From: Pseudomonadota bacterium | GTDB taxonomy: Bacteria; Pseudomonadota; Gammaproteobacteria; Xanthomonadales; Rhodanobacteraceae | Direction: 5' to 3' | DNA: 7,255 nt | NCBI GenBank assembly: GCA_021798675.1 | Contig: JAJZGE010000081.1 | Span: forward strand, 1 to 7,255 | The notes under the pieces: model-generated | What the model was told of the DNA's origin: nothing | Databases searched by the model: none | What the model saw: only the letters and a program-made list of their open reading frames with translations | Shown here: positions 1 through 6,300 of the stretch, in pieces | Layout: each line of letters starts with the position of its first letter | Position numbering within the stretch: position 1 is the stretch's first letter | Made by a program: the position numbers and the translations under genes

Positions 1-186
1 CCCGCCGCCCCCCCCCCGTGGCCGAAAGCCGGCCTCACCGTGATCCAATTTCCCAACAACCATCTCGGCTACCTGATCACGTGGTATCTGCTGGCGCTGG
101 GTGTACTGGTGGCCGCGTGCTACGTGGGCCGCGAGGAATACCGTCGACGCCGCGGCGTCGGCGTCACGCCTGCGCGCCGGCGCTGA
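1..186 (+). CDS. SURF1 family protein, C-terminal end (5' truncated by window edge)
   Basis: SURF1 proteins are inner-membrane factors that help assemble haem-copper cytochrome c oxidase, acting around haem a insertion into subunit I. Only the last 61 codons are present, read in frame from base 1 to a TGA at 184-186. The stretch FPNNHLGYLITWYLLAL (in-window residues 17-33) matches the hallmark C-terminal block of the family, an N-x-H-L-x-Y-x-x-T-W-Y pattern followed by the second transmembrane helix. The hydrophobic segment runs to about residue 43 and ends in a basic, arginine-rich tail, as expected for a cytoplasmic end. The proline-rich start of the visible part is encoded across a run of ten C (8-17), so the reading frame upstream of that run cannot be confirmed here. 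Identification rests on this one conserved block; the catalytic or binding part of the protein is not visible. Confidence 0.8.
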   Translation, partial: PAAPPPWPKAGLTVIQFPNNHLGYLITWYLLALGVLVAACYVGREEYRRRRGVGVTPARRR

Positions 187-300
187 GGCCCTCCACCGCG
201 CCGATGACGCATCGCGACGGCCGCGGTCAGCGTGTCGCCTCGCTTGTGGCAGCGCGCTCCGCTGGGCACACTGCCAGCCCCTTCCCTGCCCTGCACTGCC
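187..300 (+). other. Intergenic gap before the aldo/keto reductase
   Basis: 114 bases of GC-rich sequence. I see no convincing -35/-10 pair, no terminator with a T-run after the SURF1 stop, and no Shine-Dalgarno near the ATG at 301. CGCTGA (181-186) could pair with TCAGCG (227-232) over a 40-nt loop, but this is too loose to call. Read-through from the SURF1 transcript is possible. Confidence 0.4.
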
Positions 301-1191
301 ATGCCTGACCCGCTCGCCTCCGCACCGCTCGCACTCTCGCCCATCGTCGCCGGCCTGTGGCGGCTGACCGAGTGGAAGCTCGACGTGCCGGCGCGCGTGC
401 GCTGGATCGAACAGGCGCTGGAGCTGGGCATCACCAGCTTCGACCATGCGGATATCTACGGTGACTACCGCGCCGAGGCGCTGTTCGGCGAGGCGCTGCG
501 GACGGCACCGGGGCTGCGCCAGCGCATGCAGCTGGTGAGCAAGTGCGGCATCCGCCTGCGCTCGGCGCAGCGGCCGTACCGGGTCAACCACTACGACACC
601 TCCGCCGCCTACGTGCGCATCCAGGTGGAACAGTCGCTACGCAACCTGCACACCGAACAGCTGGATCTGTTGCTGATCCATCGGCCCGATTACCTGATGG
701 ACGCGGCGGCGCTGGCCGAGACGTTCGCCGCGCTCACGCGCGAGGGCAAGGTGGCGCACTGGGGCGTGTCCAACCACAGCGCCAGCCAGTTCGCCCTGCT
801 GCATCGGCAGCATCCGCTGATTACCCACCAGATCGAGCTGTCAGTGCTGATGATGGATGCGCTGGACGACGGCACGCTGGACCAGGCGCAGGCGCTCGGC
901 CTGCGCCCGATGATCTGGTCGCCGCTGGGCGGCGGCCGGCTGTTCAGCGGCGACGATGCGCAGACGCTGCGCGTGCGCGAAGCGATGACCTCGATCGCCG
1001 CCCGGCTCGGCATCAGCCTCGCCACGCTGGCCTACGCGTGGATCCTGCGCCACCCGTCGCGGCCACATCCGATCACCGGCAGCGGCCGCCTCGAGGGCCT
1101 GCGCGAGGCAGTCGCCGCGCTCGATGTGACGCTCGACGCGGAGGACTGGTACGCGATGTGGACGGCCAGCAAGGGGCATGCCGTGCCCTGA
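301..1191 (+). CDS. ydhF: Aldo/keto reductase, YdhF-like
   Basis: A 296-residue cytosolic NAD(P)H-dependent oxidoreductase with the aldo/keto reductase (TIM barrel) fold; the physiological substrate is not known. The catalytic tetrad is readable: D48 and Y53 in FDHADIYG, K81 in VSKCGI, and H127 in LDLLLIHRPD. The cofactor-binding side carries GVSNHS, WSPLGGGRLF and the late ITGSGRLEGLREAV block. The sequence parallels E. coli YdhF from the start (GLWRL..W against GYWRL..W) to the last residues (GHAVP against GYDVP), with nearly the same length. ATG 301 was chosen because it gives the family length. An in-frame GTG at 232 would add 23 residues resembling nothing in the family. Neither start has a clear Shine-Dalgarno sequence. 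The gene lies 114 bp after the SURF1 stop on the same strand and converges on the 5'-nucleotidase gene, ending 25 bp from its stop codon. The family is certain; exact orthology to ydhF is likely. Confidence 0.92.
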   Translation: MPDPLASAPLALSPIVAGLWRLTEWKLDVPARVRWIEQALELGITSFDHADIYGDYRAEALFGEALRTAPGLRQRMQLVSKCGIRLRSAQRPYRVNHYDTSAAYVRIQVEQSLRNLHTEQLDLLLIHRPDYLMDAAALAETFAALTREGKVAHWGVSNHSASQFALLHRQHPLITHQIELSVLMMDALDDGTLDQAQALGLRPMIWSPLGGGRLFSGDDAQTLRVREAMTSIAARLGISLATLAYAWILRHPSRPHPITGSGRLEGLREAVAALDVTLDAEDWYAMWTASKGHAVP

Positions 1192-1205
1192 AGCCGTCGG
1201 CCACT

Positions 1206-1228
1206 GGCAACCACGATTACCGGTTGCT
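1206..1228. terminator. Weak hairpin between convergent genes, possible terminator
   Basis: The convergent reductase and nucleotidase genes are separated by 25 bp. A perfect 6-bp stem, GCAACC (1207-1212) with GGTTGC (1222-1227), encloses a 9-nt loop and overlaps the last codons of the nucleotidase gene. There is no T-run on either side, so it is a poor match to a canonical intrinsic terminator. Its position is the main argument for it; it may be chance. Confidence 0.2.
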
Positions 1229-2146
1229 CACCCCGTGCGGCACGTGCCCGGTGGCCACATGCTTGCGCGCGGACTCCACGTTGGCCGGCGAATCGTCGAA
1301 GAAAATGTCGGCGCCGAACGCATCGAGGAACGGGCCCTTGTCGCGGCCGCCCAGAAACAGCGCCTCGTCGATGCGCACGCCCCACTTGCGCAGCGTGAGG
1401 ATCACCCGCTTGTGCGCGGGCGCCGAACGCGCGGTGACCAGCGCGGTGCGGATCGGCGAGTCTTCGGCCGGAAACGCGACCTGCAGTCGATGCAGCGCGG
1501 TGAGGAAGCCGCGGAACGGGCCGACCGACAGCGGTTCGGCGGCATGCTCGGCCTCGCTGCGGTGGAACGCTTCCAGCCCCTCCTCGCGCGACACGCGCTC
1601 GCCCTCGTCGCCGAAGATCACCGCGTCGCCGTCGAAGGCGATGCGCAATTGTTCGCTGGCGCGCGGCGGCGCGATGCTGGGCAGGATGGTGGCGGCCGCC
1701 ACGCCGGCGGTCAGCGCGCGACCGACATCCTCGGCGTTGGCAGACAGGAACAGGTCGGCCTTGAACGGCGCGATATAGTCGGAGGTGGGCGCGCCGCTGG
1801 TGAAGGCGGCGCGGCTGATCTCCAGCCCGTAGTGCTGGATCGCGTTGAAGATGCGCAGGCCGGTGTCGCCGGAGTTGCGCGACAGCAGGATCACCTCGAC
1901 CGGCGGCACGTCGCCGGCCAGCCTGTTCAGGCCGAGCAGCTTCTGCACCAGCGGGAACGCCACACCGGGCCTGAGGATCTCGTTCTCGTGCTCGATCTGG
2001 AAGCTGCGATAGGCGTCCAGCCCGTCGCGCTCGAACAGCGCATGGCTGTCGCCAAGGTCGAACAGCGCGCGCGAGGAGATCGCCACCACCAGGCGGTTGT
2101 CGCTGGCGGCGGATGCATCGTGGGCGTCGTGACTGAGCTGCGTCAT
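1217..2146 (-). CDS. 5'-nucleotidase, cytosolic cN-I type (PF06189 family)
   Basis: A 309-residue protein of the family that includes eukaryotic cytosolic 5'-nucleotidase I, which dephosphorylates nucleoside monophosphates such as AMP or IMP with a HAD-type aspartyl mechanism. Visible blocks in order: LVVAISSRALFDL (19-31), the EHENEILRPGVAFPLV segment (52-67), ILLSRNSGDTGLRIFN (86-101), and the DLFLSANAEDV segment (131-141). Then comes IAFDGDAVIF (169-178), with D172 and D174 as the likely nucleophile and acid/base pair. It is followed by ALVTARSAPAHKRV (235-248) and DIFFDDSP (280-287), the HAD motif IV acidic cluster. No signal peptide or membrane segment is seen, so it is probably cytoplasmic. 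The start codon overlaps the stop of the upstream small ORF as ATGA and has no good Shine-Dalgarno of its own, suggesting translational coupling. Substrate preference cannot be read from sequence. Confidence 0.92.
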   Translation of the reverse strand: MTQLSHDAHDASAASDNRLVVAISSRALFDLGDSHALFERDGLDAYRSFQIEHENEILRPGVAFPLVQKLLGLNRLAGDVPPVEVILLSRNSGDTGLRIFNAIQHYGLEISRAAFTSGAPTSDYIAPFKADLFLSANAEDVGRALTAGVAAATILPSIAPPRASEQLRIAFDGDAVIFGDEGERVSREEGLEAFHRSEAEHAAEPLSVGPFRGFLTALHRLQVAFPAEDSPIRTALVTARSAPAHKRVILTLRKWGVRIDEALFLGGRDKGPFLDAFGADIFFDDSPANVESARKHVATGHVPHGVSNR

Positions 2147-2442
2147 GCAACGAATCTTGTATATTTATCAATCAAAGCGAGTTGATACGACGTATTCACG
2201 GTATAGCCGTTGTGATTGGCTGTCTTGTAAGAACCGTCGCTCTTAGCAAAATCCTCAAGGACGCGTTCAACATAGTGTCGTTTGTGCGGCGAGAGAGGCT
2301 TGTTCGAGGAGCAAGGAGTGAACACCAGCCCATCATCGCCAACCTTCACTGTGAATTTGGCGCGCCGGGCAATCGTGTGAAGTTCCTGTCCTTCAAGCGA
2401 CTTGCAGAACTTCAGAAAACTATCTATCGGAATTCGTTGCAT
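2143..2442 (-). CDS. Small protein of unknown function, low-GC, probably acquired
   Basis: A 99-residue protein I do not recognise. It is basic and soluble-looking, with no signal peptide or membrane helix. A helical N-terminus (residues 5-17) is followed by two likely beta strands around AKFTVKV and GLVFTP (28-43), a polar turn SSNKPLSPHKR (45-55), a probable helix YVERVLEDFAKS (57-68), and a C-terminal segment with a TVNTSYQLALIDKY block (81-94). It could be a small DNA-binding or phage-type domain, but that is only inference from shape. Evidence that it is a real gene: AGAGGG (plus-strand complement at 2450-2455) lies 7 nt before the ATG, and the stop overlaps the nucleotidase start as ATGA. 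Its DNA is unusual here: 2161-2460 has 146 G/C of 300 (49%), and codons rare in the neighbours (ATA, AGA, AGT, TTT, TTG) are used. Both ends of the ORF carry the same 11-bp inverted repeat. Confidence 0.7.
   Translation of the reverse strand: MQRIPIDSFLKFCKSLEGQELHTIARRAKFTVKVGDDGLVFTPCSSNKPLSPHKRHYVERVLEDFAKSDGSYKTANHNGYTVNTSYQLALIDKYTRFVA
2145..2155 (+). repeat. Left copy of 11-bp inverted repeat bounding the small ORF
   Basis: ATGCAACGAAT on the + strand. It is the exact reverse complement of 2432-2442. On the coding strand it forms the last codons and part of the stop of the small ORF, and it overlaps the nucleotidase start codon. Identity does not extend inward or outward beyond 11 bp. 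Confidence 0.65.
2432..2442 (-). repeat. Right copy of 11-bp inverted repeat bounding the small ORF
   Basis: ATTCGTTGCAT on the + strand, so ATGCAACGAAT on the coding strand. It is the first 11 bases of the small ORF, including its start codon, and is perfectly inverted relative to 2145-2155. The two copies sit at the two ends of the ORF, 276 bp apart. Confidence 0.65.
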
Positions 2443-2449
2443 CGCGATG

Positions 2450-2455
2450 CCCTCT
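2450..2455 (-). promoter_or_regulatory. Ribosome binding site of the small ORF
   Basis: AGAGGG on the - strand, separated by 7 nt from the ATG at 2442-2440. It is the clearest Shine-Dalgarno match among the starts in this window and supports both the strand and the start of the small ORF. Confidence 0.6.
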
Positions 2456-2512
2456 GATTGGCGTCACTTGGCTGACTCTGTGTTCCAGCGCTTCGAAGCC
2501 CAATCATCGCAC

Positions 2513-2520
2513 CGTTGCAT
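2513..2520 (-). repeat. Third copy of the ATGCAACG repeat core, at the NAD kinase stop
   Basis: ATGCAACG on the - strand, overlapping the last base of the NAD kinase TGA (reading TGATGCAACG). It is a direct repeat of the first 8 bases of the small ORF (2442-2435) and inverted relative to 2145-2152. The 77-bp spacer holding the small ORF's ribosome binding site and a 10-bp palindrome GCTTCGAAGC (2490-2499) lies between copies two and three. Confidence 0.5.
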
Positions 2521-3287
2521 CAGTCCGCCGCGAACTGCTCGTCGAGGATGCGCTGTTCGAGGTTGTGCTCTGGATCGAACAGCAGCTGCACGCCCTGCCC
2601 GCCGGACTGGCGGATGGTCACCGTGCGCACGTCGCGCACTTCGTGGAAATCGGCGGTGGCGCTGACCGGGCGCTTGGCCGGATCGAGCACGCGCAGGATC
2701 ACCTCGGTGCGGTGCGGCAGGATCGCGCCGCGCCAGCGACGCGGGCGGAACGGGCTGATCGGGGTGAGCGCCAGCACGTTGGCGTCCAGCGGCAGAATCG
2801 GCCCGTGCGCGGACAGGTTGTAGGCGGTGGAACCGGCCGGCGTCGCCACCAGGATGCCGTCGCAGATCAGGTTGGGCAGTTTCACCGTAGCATTGAGCTG
2901 CACTTCCAGATGCGCCGCCTGATTGCTCTGGCGCAGCAGCGACACCTCGTTGAAGGCCAGCGCCGTGTGCGCATTGCCGGCCGCGTCGGTGACCTGCATC
3001 TGCAACGGAAACAGCGAGGCCAGATGCGCGCGCGCGATGCGCTCGGGCAGCTCGTCGAGCCGGTGCTTGTTCATCAGGAAACCGACCCGGCCCAGCTTCA
3101 TGCCGTAGACCGGCACGTCCAGCGCGTAGTGGGCATGCAGGGTGCGCAGCATGAAGCCGTCGCCACCCAGCGCCACGATCAGCTCGGCCTCGGCGGGCGG
3201 CACGTTGCCGTAACGATCAACCAGCTTGCGCCATGCCTGCTGGGCAACGCTGGTGTCGCTGGCAACGAAGGCAAAGCGCATGGGCAT
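2520..3287 (-). CDS. nadK: NAD kinase
   Basis: Phosphorylates NAD+ at the 2' position of the adenosine ribose using ATP, the only route to NADP+; cytoplasmic and normally essential. Family motifs are all present: GGDGFM (41-46) with the catalytic aspartate D43, [12 protein letters not shown] (62-73), the NE pair N113-E114 in AFNEVSLL, and the substrate-binding block [20 protein letters not shown] (143-162). [17 protein letters not shown] (174-190) and the C-terminal [13 protein letters not shown] (235-247) follow. At 255 residues it is the short form typical of Xanthomonas-type enzymes, lacking the N-terminal extension of the roughly 290-residue E. coli protein. The start at 3287 gives MPMRFAF; an in-frame ATG at 3281 gives MRFAF and is equally possible, as neither has a clear Shine-Dalgarno. 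The open frame continues upstream to 3473 but runs into the glutamate dehydrogenase gene and encodes nothing family-like. The stop is 77 bp before the small ORF. Confidence 0.96.
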   Translation of the reverse strand: MPMRFAFVASDTSVAQQAWRKLVDRYGNVPPAEAELIVALGGDGFMLRTLHAHYALDVPVYGMKLGRVGFLMNKHRLDELPERIARAHLASLFPLQMQVTDAAGNAHTALAFNEVSLLRQSNQAAHLEVQLNATVKLPNLICDGILVATPAGSTAYNLSAHGPILPLDANVLALTPISPFRPRRWRGAILPHRTEVILRVLDPAKRPVSATADFHEVRDVRTVTIRQSGGQGVQLLFDPEHNLEQRILDEQFAAD

Positions 3288-3317
3288 GACTGACTGAAAA
3301 CGATCGGCCGAGCTTAC

Positions 3318-3346
3318 CGCAGGAGCGCACAGGATGCGCTCCCGCG
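3318..3346. repeat. REP-like palindrome between glutamate dehydrogenase and NAD kinase genes
   Basis: An 8-bp perfect stem, GGAGCGCA (3322-3329) with TGCGCTCC (3335-3342), closes a 5-nt loop. After one A/C mismatch the stem continues for three more pairs (3318-3320 with 3344-3346). The form 'GCAGGAGCGCAC..GTGCGCTCC' resembles the abundant REP elements of Pseudomonas and Xanthomonadales genomes that begin with GTAGGAGCG. There is no T-run, so it is not a standard terminator. In the transcript it could fold between the two coding regions and protect or attenuate message. Only one copy is in this window, so repetition is not shown here. Confidence 0.5.
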
Positions 3347-3357
3347 AAATCGGTCGC

Positions 3358-6300
3358 TCAGCCCACCGCCAGCTGGGCCAGCCGGCGCACCGCCACCGAG
3401 GCGATCGGGTAGTCGGCGTTCTGGGTAAGGATCTCGGCCAGCATGCTGCGGGTGTACTTGAGCGTGGCGTCATCGCGCTGCAGCCACGCCTGCACCGGTG
3501 ACAGGCCGCGGTGGTCGCCGGTCAGCGACAGTACCTGCAGGGCCAGCGCGCGATGCTGGTGATTGAGCTCGTCCAGCAGCGAGCCGCGCGCCTGCGCGTG
3601 CCAGTGGCCTTCCACCGGCAGCGCCTCGATCTGGTCGCGCAGCCATTCCAGATCCAGCGACTCGCCCAGCTCGTAGAACACGCTGGCCACGCTGGCGATG
3701 GGCTGACCGCTCTGCTGCGCTACCTCGACCATGTCCAGTGCGGCGCGCAGCTCCGGCAGCCGGGCCAGCCGCACGGCCAGCTCCGGCGGCAGGCCAAGGC
3801 CTTCCCACTTTTCCTGGCTGGATTCGAAATCGCCCTTGCCGGTGGGCGTCAGCGCCGCCGGCAACGCCTGACGCAGCTCACTCACGTGGTCCAGATAGCG
3901 CTCCACGTTGGCGGCGATGTCCAGCGTGCCACCGGGGCGATTCAGCAGCCAGCGCGTCATGTGCCGCAGCAGCGACCAGATCTGCAGGATCGCGTCGACC
4001 TGGGTGTTCTCGGCCACATGACTGTCGAGTGCCTCGATCTGCGCCCACAGCTCGCGCGCGTCGAAAATCTCGCGCGCCGCGGTGTACGCCTTGGCGATCG
4101 CCGCCGGGGCCTGGCCGGTGTCCTCCTGCATGCGCAGCATGAAGGTGGCGCCCATGCGGTTGATGGTGGAATTGGTCACCGCGGTGGCAATGATCTCGCG
4201 CTTCAGCCGATGCCGCTGCATGTGCGCGGCGTACTTCTGGTGCAGCGGCTCGGGGAAGTAGCGCATCAGCTCTTTCGAGAGGTACGGATCTTCCGGCACG
4301 TCCGAATCGAGCAACTGCTGGAACAGCTTGATCTTGTCGTAGGACAGCAGCACCGCCAGCTCCGGCCGGGTCAGGCCCTGGCCGCGGGTCTTGCGCTCGG
4401 TGAGCTCGGCCTCGGAGGGCAGGTTTTCCACCTGGCGATCGAGCAGGCCCTCGGCTTCCAGCGTGCGGATGAAATGCGCCATCGAGCCCAACCGCTTGAT
4501 CGACTGATGCTCCATCAGGGTGATTGCCTGGTTCTGCCGGTAGTTGTCCCACAGCACCAGCTGGCCGACCTCGTCGGTCATCACGCGCAACTGCTCGTTG
4601 CGCGCTTCCTCGGTGAGCTCGCCGCGCTGCACGGCGTCGCCGAGCAGGATCTTGATGTTCACCTCATGATCAGAAGTGTCCACGCCGGCGGAGTTGTCGA
4701 TGAAGTCGGTATTGAGCAGCACGCCGTGCTGGGCAGCCTCGATGCGGCCCTTCTGGGTCATGCCCAGGTTGCCGCCCTCGCCCACCACCTTGCAGCGCAG
4801 CTCCGCACCGTTGACGCGCAGCGCGTTGTTGGCGCGGTCGCCGACGTCGGCATGCGTCTCGCTGGTCGCCTTGACATAGGTGCCGATGCCGCCGTTCCAC
4901 AGCAGGTCGACCGGCGCCCTGAGGATTGCGCTGAGCAGCTCGTTCGGCGCCAGCTGGGCGACGTCGGCCTTGAGCCCGAGCATCGCGCGCACTTCCGGCG
5001 AGATCGGGATCGACTTGGCGCCGCGCGGGTAGATGCCGCCACCGGCGGAGATCAGCGTGCGGTCGTAGTCGTCCCAGCTCGAGCGCGGCAGCTTGAACAT
5101 GCGCTCGCGCTCGACGAAGGAGCGTTCCACGTCGGGATTCGGATCGAGAAAGATGTGTCGGTGGTCGAACGCGGCCAGCAACCGCGTGTGGCGCGACAGC
5201 AGCATGCCGTTGCCGAACACGTCGCCGGACATGTCACCGATGCCGACGCAAGTGAAGTCCTGCGTCTGGCAGTTGCGGCCCAATGCCCTGAAGTGGCGTT
5301 TGACCGACTCCCACGCGCCCTTGGCGGTGATGCCCATGCCCTTGTGGTCGTAGCCGTTGGAGCCGCCGGAGGCGAACGCGTCGCCGAGCCAGAAGCCGTG
5401 CTCGATCGAGATCGCGTTGGCGATGTCCGAGAAGGTGGCGGTGCCCTTGTCGGCCGCCACCACCAGGTAGGGGTCGTCCGCATCGTGGCGCACCACGTCG
5501 TGCGGATGCACCACCTTGCCCTCGACCAGGTTGTCGGTGATGTCGAGCAGGCCGTTGATGAACAGCCGGTAGCAGGCGATACCCTCGGCCAGCTGCGCGT
5601 CGCGATCGCCCGGCCCACCGGTGATTGCCGGCGGCTTCTTCACGAAGAAGCCGCCCTTCGAGCCGACCGGCACGATCACCGTGTTCTTCACCATCTGCGC
5701 CTTGACCAGGCCCAGCACCTCGGTGCGGAAATCCTCGCGCCGGTCCGACCAGCGCAGGCCGCCGCGCGCCACCGGGCCGAAGCGCAGGTGGATGCCCTCG
5801 ACCCGCGGCGAGTACACGAAGATCTCGCGGAACGGCACCGGCTTGGGCGCGTCGGGCACCTGCTGCGAGTCGAACTTGATGCTGATGTAATGACGCGCCG
5901 CACCGTCCCAGCTCTGGAAGAAGCTGGTGCGCAGGCTGGCCTTGATCGCGCCCATGAAGCCGAGCAGGATGCGCTCGTCGTCGAGGCTGGCGACGTCGTC
6001 CAGCAGCGCCTTCAGTGCCGCCCACAGCGCATGGATCTGCTGCTCGCGCGGCTGCGCCAGCACCGCCACCAGGCCGTCGATCAGTTCGGGTCGGACCTTT
6101 TGCGCGGCCTCCGGTATCAGCGCCTGCATCTCGCGGCGCAGCGCGGCGCCGGCATGCGCAAGTTCGGCGGCGTCGAGCTGCTCGCGGCGCGGATCGAATT
6201 TCGCGTTGAACAGTTCCACCAGCAGGCCGGCGATCGCCGGGTAGCGGTTGAGCGCCTCTTCCATGTAGGTCTGCGAGAACGCGATGCCGACCTGCTGCAG

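Noticed and set aside
18..434. Short open frames on both strands over the SURF1 end and reductase start
   Set aside because: They are R, A, P and S-rich shadows without motifs; the frame starting at base 1 carries the SURF1 block.
543..1778. A 411-codon + strand frame across the reductase and nucleotidase
   Set aside because: It is out of frame with the clear aldo/keto reductase, crosses the convergent junction, and has biased R, A, P and S composition with no motif.
1032..2185. Long open frames on both strands overlapping the 5'-nucleotidase gene (379 codons on -, 335 codons on +)
   Set aside because: Both are arginine- and alanine-rich frame shadows without family motifs; the frame 1217-2146 carries all nucleotidase motifs.
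2182..2457. A 91-codon + strand frame antisense to the small ORF
   Set aside because: It starts at a TTG without a ribosome binding site. The - strand frame has a good Shine-Dalgarno, an ATG start and an ATGA junction with the next gene.
2443..2520. Possible integron attC site beside the small low-GC ORF
   Set aside because: The ends do not fit the RYYYAAC and GTTRRRY core sites (GTTGCAT and GCCCAAT are found instead), and the 10-bp palindrome GCTTCGAAGC has no paired L and R boxes around it.
3288..3473. N-terminal extension of NAD kinase reading upstream to 3473
   Set aside because: The extra residues run through the REP-like hairpin and into the glutamate dehydrogenase gene in another frame, and NAD kinases of this type begin near MRFAF.
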